Shown: positions 12,001-23,342, numbered from the stretch's first letter. The stretch is DNA of 64,000 nt from Linanthus parryae (GCA_023055425.1 JALGPY010000007.1:85275136-85339135), one strand, 5' to 3'. Notes: generated from the sequence alone by a model not told the origin. Numbers and translations: made by a program.

Positions 12001-15000
12001 TTTACTCTTTCTTGGACATGTTATTAGAATGATCTATTTCCTGAGGAAGGTTTCTGGCTTTGGAAGAATGGGATGCCTATGTTGAGTGCTCTTAGAAAAG
12101 TGGCTGTTGGAACATTATTAGGGCCTCAGAAGGAAAAAGAGATTGATTGGTACTTACAGCCTCAATGTGTCGAGGTGCTGCTGGGCCAATTGACTCCGAA
12201 AATTGAGAAGATCGCACTGATTGTTCTACAATGTGCTGTCAGTGTAAGTAGTTCTTTTTCAACTCTCTACCTAGTATCCTGGTTCTCATCGTAAATGGTT
12301 CTTCTGGTGATGATATTTTAATCACAAAAGGTTTTCTACCGAGTCAGATACTATTTCCCTTCCTAAGCAAGGGTTGAAAGTTGTCTCCCCAGAGTCGTAA
12401 TCAAAACCAATTGTTGCTTGAGTATCCTAGAGTGTTCAAATTTTTCTATCAGATTTCTCAATAACTTTCTTCCCATTGCCTCCGTAGACTCACTGTCATA
12501 CTCTGATCATGTTTGTTTTTGTTCAGGGAGAGAGTTTCATTATCGATGTTGTAGGGAGTTTTAGGTTATGCTTAAATAGTGATAGAATTATTGCATCCTT
12601 TACTAAATCTAGTTTCTATATGTTAAGTGCCACTGGTTAGTGAGTGTCTTTGACATTACCATTTATCTTGTTGTTTATCTTGTCAATTACAATTTTGCAA
12701 GACAGTATGAGTTCATAGCTGACCAATAAAGCGTATCCTAGCACATTCCGTTTGGAACTACGGAACCCTTTATTTACCCTTGATTTTAACCCCCAAAGCA
12801 ATGCGTAGTATTTGCAAAGTAGAAAGTTTGGCCTCTTATTTAGCACGTGGTCACTTGAATCGGCGTTCTTTTCTTTTCACCATATGATGAAGATTTTCAA
12901 TAAAATGGCGGTTAGTTGTTCTGTTGTATTACTTCTTCCCCTATGATCTAATAAATTGTTTTATTGATCAGGCGTTGGTAGTCATACAAGACTTGCTACG
13001 GGTGTTTGTTATTCGTATTGCTTGCTTGAACTCCGATCATGCTTGCATACTTCTACGCCCCATAATCTCGACAATCCATGATCGAATTTCTGAATCATCT
13101 TCCCTATCGGACACTGAAGCTTACAAGGTAATACATATCTTCTAACATGGCCTTCGAGGTCTTCTACGTATCCTTCTCTCAATTTTATTGCATTTCTCCA
13201 GGTGTACAGATTGCTCGAGTTTCTTGCCTCCACGTTGGAGCATCCCCTTGCTAAGGTTCACTTGATTCTAAATTCTTTTCCCATTCCCAAAAAGCAATTG
13301 ATCGTCTAGAGTCTTACGTTGAGTCTTCTTTTCCTTCAGCCACTTCTGTTGAAGGAGGGTGCCATTCAGATTCTCATTAAAGTGCTTGAGAAATGTGTTG
13401 CTTTCACTGACGCAGAAGGGGGACTGAATGTACCGAAGTGTGGGTTTTCTCAGTTAAGTTGGTGTGTTCCTGTGCTCAAGTCCCTTTCACTGATTGGTGA
13501 TTCTAGATCATCTATGCAACATCCTGTCATGTATGATAGGTCAGTGTTAAAAACTTGGGTGCTTTATACCTTCAATACTCATTTTTCAGTTTGGCACTGG
13601 TGGTTTTGCAAATATTTCCCCCTTGTATAATGGCTGCAATTATATACTTTTTCTCTATTTTGTTTTGTGCTCTTCTCAGACAAGGGTTTGAAAATATGAC
13701 CGCTGACGATTGTTGTCGGATCTTGTCCTGTCTTCTCAAGTTATGCAAGGTACATACATGTGTATAGATAAATTTTTGAGCTGTTTAGATGATCTGTGGG
13801 ATATATCTAGCACGGACTTCAACAAAATCCTATATTTGAGAACTATTAAAGATGGAGATTAAGGTTGACACTGTGGGGAAACAAATGAGAGCATGGGGAA
13901 GAAACATAAATCACAGAGAGCGTGCAGTCCAACATGTGTTAAGTAGAGGACATGAAACAGAGATGCAGACATGCTAATTTCGAAAAAAAAATGCAAAATT
14001 GAGTAACCACCAGTGATATTTATAAATTTAGTCTGAATTTTCTAGGGAACTCACCTCTACTGAGAAAGTTTTTCTTACGTTGCATTTAAAAAGCAATCAA
14101 CTTATTTAGAGCACTTTGGTTTCTTTAAATTGGAGTATAAGCAACAAAATTTGCTCTATTGCTGTCATATCCGTTTTTGCATGACATCTTTACTTAAATG
14201 TGATTGATATGGACATAAATGCTACAATATACTGATTAACTTAAGTCTGGTGCTCAGAATCTAATAAACACAAACTGGATCAGTATTCCGTGCATCACTT
14301 GGAAGACTCACACCTAGGCCCTGCTTTACTGATAGTACATGTTACTACTAGCTGTCTTTTCTCCATGTTGTTCACAAAATCTATTTCTACAGGTCCTACC
14401 AGTTGGAAGAGAATTATTTGCTTGTTTGTCGACCTTCAACGAGTTAGGTTCTTTCTATGAAGGAAAAAGTGCTTTGTTGACAATTTTCTTGCATATTCAA
14501 TCCTGTAATCTCGAGGAATCTGGTTCTGATGGTAGACGTGATATGGATGGAACTTACAAATTGCTAAATCCATTTGAATGGAAGAAATCTCCTCCATTGT
14601 TATCTTGTTGGATAACTTTGCTTAGATCTCTGGACTCAAAAGATATTGTCCCGGAATATGCAATCGAGGCTGTTGGTGCACTTTCGTCTGGGTCTTTGCA
14701 ATTTTGCAAAGATGGAAAAAGGTGAGTTTCTTAGTTCTGGATGGTAATATGGTAGTCTACCTGTGTTTGTTACAAAATTATGTAGGTGCCAAATCATATG
14801 TGATTATTTAAACATTGCTAAGCAGAACAAATGCTAGGTGAAGATAAAAGGTCATTAAGCTCGTAGATGCGTAGTGGTTGTACCTATTCCATACTTGGGG
14901 AAATTGGCTGGTGCCTCATCTTTCTGCTTATCCTGGAGAAGTTGTTGGAGCTGGCAGCAAATGCATTTTCTAGATTTGGCTCTTAATCCATCTTCTTCCT

Positions 15001-17129
15001 GTAAATATTATGTTTTCCGATTGGTTAGAAACTGTCATTAATAGCATCAACAAGGAATGTTAGCCTATTGACAATAGGCTGAGATATCTTAATTAAAACC
15101 AAACAAGTGTATCTTTTGTAGTGAACTAGATCTTCAATCCAACAAACTAAACAGAACATCAGTTCAGTCCCTTGCTTCCAAAAGACGGCATCGGTGTTTC
15201 TACATAAACTCCTAAAGCAATCAGTTGAGATTCAAATAATGTTTTCACAGCTATATGATCTCTATCTCTCCATATACATAAATAGTAACAATTCACCCCA
15301 TTTCAACTGCAAATCTGCAACCCTATAGATGGTAAGTTAGGTGTCTTCCTTCCTCGTATTTTCTTTTCTGATACTTGGGTCAATCACCATTTCAACTCTC
15401 ATTTGTGGGAATTAGTGTTGTTTCCCCCTTGAACTGTAAATCTGGGGACCAGCCACTTAATATTAATTATAGACTTCAGTAATTTAGTCTATGAAACTCT
15501 GTTTTGACTTAATTTTCACAAATTTTCATAATATCATACTTGTACGGGAGAGGGATTCATGCCTAGTACTGTCCACAAGACACTGTTAGTTAGTTGTGCA
15601 CATTGTTCAAGTTTATTTGTGGAAAGAATGGTCCAGACTGCAGAGTCAACAGGAAAGCAATTCATTCAACCAAAATACATCTAAGATTACATCTTGAGAA
15701 AGAGTGATTCAATGAGAGAATAGTTGCTCACTACTCTTCCCGATCTGCATCTTTCTGTGTCCATAATGGTTGAGGAATAAAAATTATTTCACATGTAAAG
15801 CATTCTTTTTCTTTTCCAATACTTTATAGATCTCTCTTTCATCAATTATCAACATTTTTTATCCTGAATAGTGTATTGCTGTCTAGTTTTTGTATGCCGT
15901 GTGCCTTTAAATTAAGAAGTTATGTCACTCTATTCATTTCTTTCTCAGTTTGAACGCGAACAGGGTTGCTGCAGTTAAGTATCTCTTTGGTCTGCCTTTT
16001 GAAGCGAGTGGCTTTGGTAATTTGATTGAAAACAACATCAAGTATATAGAAGATTTGGTGAACTTGCTAAGGTCAAAAGTTAGTGAAAAGGAGTATCCAG
16101 TCGGTTCTGATACGTTCTCTACTCTTTATCAGGTATAACTTCTTATGGTATTTGATCGAAAGTTAAAAATAGTTAAGTTCATGGTTGGTGGGTGATTTTC
16201 TTACTTAATTCTGGTTGTTAAGATTCTATGCCATTATGGAGTTCTGTTACACTGGCGCCTAAACCCCTTTTGTCGCAATCATGTGACATCATAGAAAGGG
16301 CTAAATTATATTTGAACTATCTCCTTCTGGTTTAGCACCCTTTGCATTGGTCTAAACTTGTAGATGCTACCTCCTTATGGTATGGAAAATTTGAACTTCT
16401 ATAGGTTTTACCCACCATTGAAGGGTTAAACGTATATTTCTTAACATTGAAGGTTGTTGACCTGGGAAACTGAAAATTATGAGTTAGAAAATTATGGGAG
16501 TTTCATCAAATGTCAACTCAATCACGAAAGGCACTTTCCCAGCTCAGCCAGTTCAGTAAGTTTGAGCAAACAGCTATGTGGTCGGACTATTGACAACTCC
16601 TTAAGCCTTGGACGGTTGGACCACGTTATTTGGCCTTCATCAATGCCGTCTAGATGAATTTTTGTTTCTGACTAGGCAACTTGGCACCATTTCAATTCCT
16701 CCCTCCAACTCATCTCTGCTGCCTTATCAGTGAAATACATCTTTTTTTTCCCTGATTGATCTATCCTGTGGGGATGACACAATTTTGAATCTGATAATTC
16801 CAATGGTTGCATGACTAGGTCACAAAGCTGTAGTCTTCTACGCTGTTTCCACTAAGATTTGTTGTTCCTAAGAGCATTTATAACAATTGCAGGTGTCCAA
16901 AGGCTTGTTATTATTATTACTATTATTTTTATTATTAATGTTACTATTATTATTTTTTTTTTTGTTCTTCTTTATATTTTTCCCCCCTTCCCACTAACCT
17001 CCAACGTTTAACATAGCATTGTCATACAATGTATCTAGTAAACACCTGTTCAAAGAAAAGAGACTGGCTCATCAGTCATCATATAGTATATATTCACCAT
17101 TTGGATTTTGATAGATTACCGTATGGACG

Positions 17130-17163
<34 letters not shown>

Positions 17164-17372
17164 AGCTTACTACAGTCATATTGTCATTTATAATTTCCTC
17201 AAAAGATCTAGTCATACACTACTATTATTCTTGACAAAAAAAATATAGTACTATTATTTAACGAAGGAATAAGAAGGTACTCAATAATTCGGAATTGGTT
17301 TTTCAAGAAGATAGGGGTTTATATAATTGAATTTAGTTGAATGAAAATATTTTTACTCCTTACAAATCTCTC

Positions 17373-17409
<37 letters not shown>

Positions 17410-20400
17410 AGTTTCCTTTAATTTCTCGCTCATCTCATTGTACTTGTCTCTTTATCTCCCCTTCCTAAATAAACTCCAATACCATATCTATCTCCTAAAT
17501 TCTCTTAACACGATGAAAATCAGTGATCTTATCCCCTCGTTATCTCCAGGAGTGTTTAAACTGACTGGTTCTCTCTTTCTTATTATTATTTTTTATTTTC
17601 TAAATTACATATATGGATATACATGTATTTGAAGCCTTCCTAATGTATTTGAAGCCTTCCTAAATTTGAGGCCTTGGGCAATTGCCTAAGTTGCCTATAG
17701 GAAGAGCTAGCCCTGAGTATAACTTATAAGCATGCAAGCTTCTGGCTGGTTTTGTTTTTGTGATGATTATTTCAAACATATGTTCTACTTTATTTGTCAA
17801 TTTCCCATGTCAATAAGCTGTAATAATTTCTATTCTTGGGATATTAATTTTTATGCATAGGTTTTTCCTCTCCTTTTGTCTGGTATCATCAATCTTTTTA
17901 CATGTCCAACCTTCAAAAGTTATGTCTTCACTGGGCTAGTTTTTCTATGCAGGTTCACAGATCTGTGAAATCATTGTTGTCTCTGTTACAAAAGCCTATT
18001 GATTCAGTAGATGAGAATGATATAGTTTCTGGTGATTCTCCATCGGCTTCAAAAGGTGTCCTAATTTCGACAAAGATGCATAAGATTGCTGATGGAAGTG
18101 CTAGAAAAGCAGAAGATTATAATTTAGGTGCACTTGCTGACAAATTTCTGTGGGAATGTCCTGAAAACTTGCCTGATAGGCTGTCACAGTCAGCTCTACA
18201 GTTGAAACGGAAATTGACCCCTGTTGATGTTGCTAATAGGCGTCAAAGAGGTGACAGTGTCCCCAGTGAATCTATGGCTCAAACTACATTTTCTCGTGGA
18301 TCTGTTCCACTTGCTACCCCTTCTGGTCCTACACGCAGGGATAACTTCAGGCAACGTAAGCCTAATAGCAGTAGACCCCCTTCAATGCATGTGGATGATT
18401 ATGTTGCTAGAGAAAGGAATGCAGATGGTACAAGTAGCTCTAATGTAATTGCAGTACAGCGAGTAGGATCTAGCAGTGGGAGACCTCCATCTATTCATGT
18501 GGATGAATTCATGGCCAGACAAAGGGAGCGTCAAAATCCTCTGGCGGTTGCAACAGGCGACGCTGTAGCACAAGTAAAAAATCCAGCACCTGAAAATGAC
18601 ACAAATATGGATAATTCTAATAAGCCTCAGCAAGTTAAAGCAGATCTCGATGATGATCTTCAGGGAATAGATATAGTCTTCGATGGTGAGGAGTCTGAGT
18701 CAGATGACAAGTTACCTTTCCCTCAGCCGGATGATAATTTAACACAACCTGCACCTGTCGTAGTTGAACAGAACTCTCCTCATTCAATTGTTGAAGAGAC
18801 TGAGAGTGATGTGAACAGCAATAGCCAGTTTTCACACATAGGTGCACCTAATGCATCTAATGTTGACGAAAATGCCCAGAGTGAATTCTCCTCAAGGATG
18901 TCAGTTTCACGTCCTGAGAAGTCATTAACTCGTGAACCAAGTATTTCTTCTGAGAGAAAATACTATGACAAGTCTGATGATGCTAAGAATGCCCCAATCA
19001 AGATCACTGGTGTATTCAATAGTGATGGACCTGCGGGACCTAGTTCTGCGTATACTACCTCAGCTTATAACAGATCTAGTGTACCGCCTGTACAGTTATC
19101 GAATGATTCAAGGATGCATCAACCGTACAATTCAAAGAATAATCTCCGGCCCATTGGTAATAATGTATCATTAGGCACTGGGTCCCGGGGAATTTATGAT
19201 CCTAAATTTCAGCCACCTTTACCTCCAATGCCGCCACCACCAACAATTGCTTCAGTAACATCTCAAACACCTGATGCTGTTGCAAGTTCATCATCTCCCT
19301 TTCTGAATTCAATGGCAGATCATCAGACTTCGGGGCCCCCAGGCTTCCATGTAAGACCCCTGTTTTATTAATTCTTGTTGCTACCAAATTTTTTTCCTGC
19401 AAAACAGGTTTGATTTTCTTCACTACCATTGCAGGGCCACTCAGAGTATATGTCTGCATTGAGCAACAGTTCCACGAATATGGTATCGTCAAGTCTCATG
19501 CCAGATCCTAAGTACAGTCGGGCTTCACTTTCGTCCCCTGGAGGTTCAAGACCTCCACCACCGCTCCCTCCTACACCTCCACCCTTTTTGTCCTCTAATT
19601 TAGGATCTTCAAAACAATCGATGTCACCATCTTCCATGTATAACCAAACTGGTAATGCAGCAACTGATTTTCAACAAGCTTCCGGTGGGCCTTCAAATGA
19701 CCCTCGTCTGAACAGCCTTTCTGCATCAGGGGCATTACTAACCTCTTATCCACCTCCTCTGATGCCGTCCCTATTCAATAGGCCCTCTTCAGTGCAAGGT
19801 AGTGTTTATGGAAGTAACCCAGCTTCACATCATGGCGAAAATCATCCCAGTATCTCACCAAATCTTCCAGTTTCATTGTCATCTATTCAGTCTATACAAT
19901 CTCTTGGTCTGTTGCAGCCACTGCAACCACCACAAATTATTCGTCCTCCTCAACCACCTCAGCATCTTAGACCACCTATCCCAGCTTCACCCCAGTCGGA
20001 ACAGTCATTGCTTCAGAGCCCTGTTCAAATGCAATTGCAGCAGTTGCAGATGTTGCAACAACCACAAGTTTCTCCATTTCAGGTTTACTATCAACCCCCA
20101 CAACAGGAGAACATTTCCAATCCACCACAACAGCAGCAAGTTGATCGTTCTCGTCATCAGCTTCAGCAGTCGGTGGGCGATGGTACATCCCAGCAACAGG
20201 ATGATCCTGGAATGACATTACAGCATTACTTCAGTTCTCCTGAAGCTATTCAGGTACTTGAAATTTCGCAGTACAATATTCTGTGATGGTTTCACCCTTG
20301 ATTCTGTTCTAATGTTTACTATTTTCTCTGCTATAGTCTCTCTTGAGTGACCGGGATAAACTTTGCCAGCTTCTAGAAGAGCATCCAAAGTTAATGCAAA

Positions 20401-21302
20401 TGCTTCAGGTTGGGATTTCTCTCTTTAATTTTACCTATCCAGTCATGTCTACATGTACCGATTTCACAAACATGTCGTGAGGTTCATGTATCATATGCTG
20501 GAAGGAATTTTGTTGTATGCTATGTGTGAGCATTTGTCTTAATTGTAGATACTGAAAGTTTGGAATTAAAAAGTGTAACAGAATATGAAAATTTTCTTCA
20601 AGAATCAGGATGTGTCATTCATTGTTCATACTATTCAAGTTGAATGAAGTATAATAGCATGTATTAATGGTGAATTCAATTTATCAACAATAAAGGCATT
20701 TGAAAAAATTCAAGCAAACGAACCATTGTAAAAATAAACATGGTAAACTAGTGGAAAATGGAAAGTAATAAGCCTTGGTGATGTAGAAGAATATACTAGG
20801 CATATGAAGCATTTTATTTTTTTGCCAAATGATGACAATTACCATTCCTTATATGGAGTATTGTTTTCATCAAGGCCCAACTAATTGAATCAAAAAGCAG
20901 CCGTACGAATCCGGTCGAATTGCCTTCAAATCGAGTTCTGTTGGTAGATAACCCAAACATAAAGGGCTGCAAGTGATTTCACCAACAGATTATAACTATC
21001 TGTGATTGGTCATTGGTTCTCAACCCTCACGGTGATCCTTTTTGTTGGTGTGAAACATGGAGATACACAAAGCTACAATATTGACTTATGTTTTTAGGTA
21101 AACAGAAGAATAGGGAATTAGAATCTGTTGATTGCAGATGAGTATGGGCATTGATATTAGCATTTCTCATTTAACCCTATAATGATATTTTTCTTGAAGA
21201 AAACCCTATTTGATATTTGATGCTTTCTTAATTCTGTGAATTAGCCAAGACAATCAATGACTTCATTTTTTTCTCAATATAAGAACACCATGTACATATA
21301 CG

Positions 21303-21333
<31 letters not shown>

Positions 21334-21748
21334 CGCGCATCTATGGGGGAGGTTTGGACTCAAGACCTCATGAAGCAAAGCTATGTGCCCTTGGCACTTG
21401 GGATAGGTATTAGGTTCAAGATTCTTCAAATTTGGTTTGGAACTTTTATTTTCTGGAATCAGCAGAGAAAATGCATTCAGGTGTCTATGGGCCAAATTAA
21501 AAATTGGGAAATATGGCTGCCAGGATGTTCCCTAATGGGGTTTTGTTTGGAAATATGTGGCTTTTTTGTTATTGACTTTTTTTGTATTTATGGTATGCGT
21601 GTGGTGTATCATCTTCTATCACACAGTTATGTACCGAACGCAGAGGGTGTGCCTTTCTATTTATGCATATGGATTTCCATGCCAAAGTTGTGCTGATGCG
21701 CTATATTACGTTGTTTGTTTTGTTTGTCAGGAACGGTTGCCCCGTTAG
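1..21748 (+). CDS. VIR: VIRILIZER homologue, m6A writer complex scaffold (5' end outside window)
   Basis: Plant VIRILIZER is a very large nuclear protein of the m6A mRNA methyltransferase complex, acting with MTA, MTB, FIP37 and HAKAI. Coding exons: 1-685 (codons start at base 2), 837-1205, 1317-1421, 1570-1752, 4992-5133, 5256-5434, 5536-5621, 5704-5752, 6142-6208, 6293-6774, 6858-6957, 9878-10011, 11511-11578, 11662-11878, 12028-12243, 12972-13127, 13202-13255, 13340-13539, 13680-13749, 14393-14721, 15949-16132, 17953-19350, 19435-20253, 20337-20408, 21731-21748. All introns are GT-AG. The exons sum to 6381 in-frame nt, 2126 codons plus TAG. The first exon contains HLVVRGSYRSLSLVVYGN, recognised from the family near residue 100, so about 100 residues are missing upstream. 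The middle is helical and leucine-rich; the C-terminus is Ser/Pro/Gln-rich. No frame damage is seen despite transposons in the introns. Identity comes from recognising the family, not from a database search. Confidence 0.95.
740..801. repeat. (CT)n microsatellite in VIRILIZER intron 1
   Basis: An uninterrupted CT tract of about 60 bp lies 35 bp before the acceptor of exon 2. It enlarges the pyrimidine tract of that splice site and should vary in length between individuals. Confidence 0.97.
1431..1482. repeat. T(52) homopolymer in VIRILIZER intron 3
   Basis: Fifty-two consecutive T residues start 9 bp after the donor of exon 3 (atg|gttagctga) inside a 148-bp intron. The length is likely polymorphic and may be affected by sequencing error. 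Confidence 0.95.
1920..3336. mobile_element. Non-autonomous Mutator-like element (MULE) in VIRILIZER intron 4
   Basis: A 1417-bp element is flanked by the perfect 9-bp target duplication TTTGTTCTT (1911-1919 and 3337-3345), the length typical of the Mutator superfamily. Its ends are inverted: the left end reads GGGTAAATGACATGAAACAC and the right end, reversed, reads GGATAAATGACAGAAAACAC. The inside has GT and GA repeats, a G-run near 2874-2892 and low-complexity open frames, but nothing resembling a transposase. It is therefore non-autonomous. Confidence 0.88.
3346..4991. other. Remainder of VIRILIZER intron 4
   Basis: Non-coding, AT-rich sequence between the Mutator-like insertion and exon 5. 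The short open frames in it have no recognisable domain. The part at 1753-1910, before the insertion, is likewise plain intron. I see no further structured repeat. Confidence 0.7.
5753..6141. other. VIRILIZER intron 8
   Basis: A 389-bp AT-rich intron between exon 8 (ends GYFPE) and exon 9 (starts ALSILIAALHS). Apart from a short local repeat (aatgtatgctcagta near 5911 and 5940) nothing stands out. Confidence 0.7.
7168..7413. mobile_element. Stowaway-like MITE, copy 1 (VIRILIZER intron 11)
   Basis: An element of about 246 bp bounded by TA dinucleotides. The inverted termini share a perfect core of more than 20 bp (left CTGTTTCTTCTCTATCAGCT, right its reverse complement near 7387-7407). The outer edge, CTACTTCTGTTTC, resembles a degenerate Stowaway end. 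Subterminal GGTCACTTTG near 7213 is mirrored by CAAAGTGACC near 7363, and the centre holds the palindromic core GTAAAGTTTAC. Related copies lie at 23650-23918 and 42718-42953. No coding capacity. Confidence 0.8.
7723..8928. mobile_element. Non-autonomous Mutator-like element 2 (VIRILIZER intron 11)
   Basis: A 1206-bp element flanked by the perfect 9-bp duplication ATTAGCATT (7714-7722 and 8929-8937). The inverted termini are long, at least 60 bp and perhaps 130 bp with mismatches: the left begins GGGTAAATTACCGAAACATG and the right, reversed, GGGTAAATTACGGAAACATG. The interior is A-rich and has no transposase-like reading frame. The ends resemble those of the element at 1920-3336, so both probably belong to one superfamily, mobilised by an element elsewhere. 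Confidence 0.9.
9164..9509. mobile_element. hAT-type MITE with CG-rich repetitive body (VIRILIZER intron 11)
   Basis: A 346-bp element with a perfect 8-bp target duplication ACCGTAGG (9156-9163 and 9510-9517), as expected for hAT transposons. The imperfect inverted ends read CAAGGTTTTAAAAAACGG on the left and CAGAGTTTCAAAAAACGG on the reversed right. The body is unusually rich in CG and in repeats of CGAAACGGCCGTTTTT and related words, unlike the surrounding AT-rich intron. No coding capacity. Confidence 0.88.
10012..11510. other. VIRILIZER intron 12
   Basis: A 1.5-kb AT-rich intron with no transposon that I can delimit. Its 3' end carries a tandem duplication of the splice-acceptor region, listed separately. 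Confidence 0.75.
11396..11510 (+). repeat. Tandem duplication of a 3' splice-site region
   Basis: Two adjacent copies of about 57 bp, 11396-11453 and 11454-11510. Both begin GCTTGTTAAGTAGA, share GAGTTTTGTAACAAA and end in TTTGTTGCTTTTGCA. The downstream copy ends in the functional acceptor (gcag|gaagcc, exon 13). The upstream copy ends gcaag|gcttg, so an AG survives. Its use would put an early stop (gcttgttaag tag) into the transcript or shift the frame. Confidence 0.85.
12244..12971. other. VIRILIZER intron 15
   Basis: A 728-bp AT-rich intron between exon 15 (ends LQCAVS) and exon 16 (starts ALVVIQDLLR). No recognisable element inside. Confidence 0.75.
13750..14392. other. VIRILIZER intron 19
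   Basis: A 643-bp intron between exon 19 (ends LLKLCK) and exon 20 (starts VLPVGRELF). Nothing structured seen. Confidence 0.75.
14722..15948. other. VIRILIZER intron 20
   Basis: A 1227-bp intron between exon 20 and exon 21, with phase-2 junctions. AT-rich, no coding or repeat structure that I can support. Confidence 0.75.
17130..17161. repeat. A(32) homopolymer
   Basis: Thirty-two consecutive A residues in VIRILIZER intron 21. It could be the tail of an old retroposed sequence, but no body is recognisable upstream. Confidence 0.9.
17371..17409. repeat. Compound (CT)n(CA)n microsatellite
   Basis: A CT run changes directly into a CA run inside VIRILIZER intron 21. A likely length-polymorphic marker. 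Confidence 0.93.
17953..20253 (+). CDS. VIR: VIRILIZER exons 22-23: low-complexity C-terminal region
   Basis: These two exons (17953-19350 and 19435-20253, separated by an 84-bp intron) encode 739 residues, about a third of the protein. The first starts with a short helical stretch (VHRSVKSLLSLLQKP) and contains a duplicated segment: RPPSMHVDDYVARER and, about 40 residues later, RPPSIHVDEFMARQRE. An acidic run follows (DLDDDLQGIDIVFDGEESES). The second exon is rich in Ser, Pro and Gln, with proline runs and poly-Gln near its end. This matches the disordered tail of plant VIRILIZERs. The duplicated HVD motif is directly visible; its role as a binding motif would be inference. Confidence 0.92.
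20409..21730. other. VIRILIZER last intron (intron 24)
   Basis: A 1322-bp intron separating the penultimate exon from the six-codon last exon. It contains a (GT)n(GC)n alternating purine-pyrimidine tract at 21303-21338. Otherwise AT-rich, without a clear element. Confidence 0.8.
21303..21338. repeat. (GT)n(GC)n tract
   Basis: About 36 bp of alternating GT followed by GC. This is sequence of the type that can adopt Z-DNA. It lies in the last VIRILIZER intron. Confidence 0.93.
21731..21748 (+). CDS. VIR: VIRILIZER terminal mini-exon (ERLPR, stop)
   Basis: After exon 24, which ends in ...KLMQMLQ, a 1322-bp intron closes with a pyrimidine-rich acceptor (tttgtttgtcag). Only six codons follow: E R L P R and TAG. 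From memory, plant VIRILIZERs end in MLQER followed by a few residues, so joining at this acceptor restores the family C-terminus. Reading through the intron instead adds unrelated residues and then a stop. The exon is too short for ordinary gene finders. The last two residues (PR) may differ from the common ending. Confidence 0.85.
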   Translation, partial: ERLPR

Positions 21749-23090
21749 ATCTTTCATGTGGGAATATGCGGTTGTAGCTTAGGGTGCCAATGCTGCTCGT
21801 GGAAGTGTTATCTCCAGTAAATTTTGTAGGAGCATCTATTGGATCATTGTTGAATGTAATTTTAGCCCTTCTCCCTCCCCGCATCTGTTGTTATTCCATT
21901 TCAATCTTGAGAATTGTAATAGTACTATATTTGCCTCATTGGCACACCCGTAAACTTGGTTATTCCTGTGTTATAACTATTACTAAAGCATAAACCAAAT
22001 GGGTGTCATAGTTTTACCTATCTTTAGGAAGGTTATTCTTCAAAAAAAAAGGACCTTGGTGGGAAGGTCAAGGATGGCCAATTTAGCGCCACAAAAAAGG
22101 GTCAACGTTTTCTTATCTGCAAACTACACTATTTCCTCCATTCGGTTGAATGTTATGTGTTTCTTGAAGTATGTCAAAGGAGAGGAGTTTTATGTTTGTG
22201 TGGACGTTAAAAACATGCAGCAATATGTTTCAGTTCGACGTAAATTTTTATTGCTAATTTCCTTTATTGAAATATAGAACTTTTGACAGAAAACTCCCTC
22301 ACAGTTTCGTCTCTCTGACACTTAGCTACGTGTAATATTGTTTTTATCACTTATTGTCTCTGCGACACTTAGGTCCAAATGGAATAAAACAGTTAACTTC
22401 TGTTAAATAAATATGAAGAAGAAAAAAAATATATATAAATAAAATTAGAATAGAGAAAAACAAAAAGGGAAAAAGAAAAATAAATGAGAAAAGACCACAC
22501 TATCCCTTTTGATGTCTTAAAATACTAAAATTTCACTCACTTATCTAATGGAAGTTAACAGTATTAGTGCAACAGTATCATGCAATCTTTTACTATAATG
22601 AAGCTGAAATGACCTAAGAGGATTAATTGTTCATTAGGTACTAATAGGTGAACTTAAGCACACTAAAAATGAGTGTTTATTTGTAGTATCAGAATGTGAA
22701 TTTTGTGGTCAGGGGTTGAATCTCTTTTCTTTTGGTGCATGATTGTCCCTTTTGCTTCGCTGATGGAAAGCAAAAGATGCAGAGATAACACAGATGATGA
22801 TCGGAAAGCAAACAATGCAGATTACACACAGACAATCAAAGATAAACACAAACGATTATTAATTTATTATAGTGGCCTACTACTATATATTTACACTTGT
22901 GTACGGTTCAAGAATCGTCACAATTTATTTATTTGGGAGTTGCATTTCGCAAACATAACGAAGCAAAACAGAATTTAGATATGCCTTTGTAACTAAGAAT
23001 GAATAAAGTAACATTATATTTAGTATGGCACAACTGAGGGAGGAGGCATGCACGCAAGTATCGATTGATGCAGTATGATGATGATGGTAG
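21749..23090. other. Convergent intergenic region, VIRILIZER 3' side / dioxygenase 3' side
   Basis: The two genes point toward each other across 1.3 kb. This stretch must hold both 3' UTRs. AT-rich words that could act as polyadenylation signals occur on both strands, but no single site can be assigned. The section around 22290-22690 is AT-rich with ACACTTAG words and may be an eroded element. No coding sequence recognised. Confidence 0.65.
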
Positions 23091-23342
23091 CTAGGGTGAC
23101 AACTTGAGTGATTCAACTTGAGACTTGCCACGCGGACCCTGTGTTCGTATGAACAACCTGTATTGGTTATAAGTCATTTCTGGGTAGAGTGCAGGCTCCT
23201 CCTCTTGAGTAACAAGCTTGTCAGCTGGTTTGATCGGTGTATTCCCGTCTGGGTTGTAGAACAAGGCAAGGGACAACCTTTCCTCCTTTGAATTCACTGT
23301 CACCCTGTGCTCCACACTTTTGTATCTTGCATTGCTCAGAAC
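23091..23342 (-). CDS. Dioxygenase exon 3 (third iron ligand, C-terminus)
   Basis: Residues 269-351 and TAG at 23091-23093. The acceptor is attaattcag|GTTCTG. It contains VLSNARYKSVEHRV (His ligand) and EERLSLALFYNP (Arg and Ser for 2-oxoglutarate), then the family tail YRLFIRTQGPRGKSQVES. Confidence 0.93.
   Translation of the reverse strand, partial: VLSNARYKSVEHRVTVNSKEERLSLALFYNPDGNTPIKPADKLVTQEEEPALYPEMTYNQYRLFIRTQGPRGKSQVESLKLSP

Larger units (their letters stand above)
16133..17952. other. VIRILIZER intron 21 with simple repeats
   Basis: A 1820-bp intron. It contains an ATT-rich stretch around 16910-16960, an A-run (17130-17161) and a CT/CA compound microsatellite (17371-17409). A sentence-like duplication of AATGTATTTGAAGCCTTCCTAA occurs in tandem near 17620-17663. 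No transposon could be delimited. Confidence 0.75.

Noticed and set aside
16290..16665. Possible eroded Mutator-like insertion in VIRILIZER intron 21 (gggctaaattata start)
   Set aside because: No convincing partner end and no 9-bp duplication.
19976..20218. Antisense and alternative-frame ORFs over VIRILIZER exons 22-23
   Set aside because: Shadow frames of the low-complexity coding exon; the sense frame is supported by splicing phase and family resemblance.
22280..22690. Possible MITE with ACACTTAG words
   Set aside because: I could not find matching inverted ends or a target duplication.
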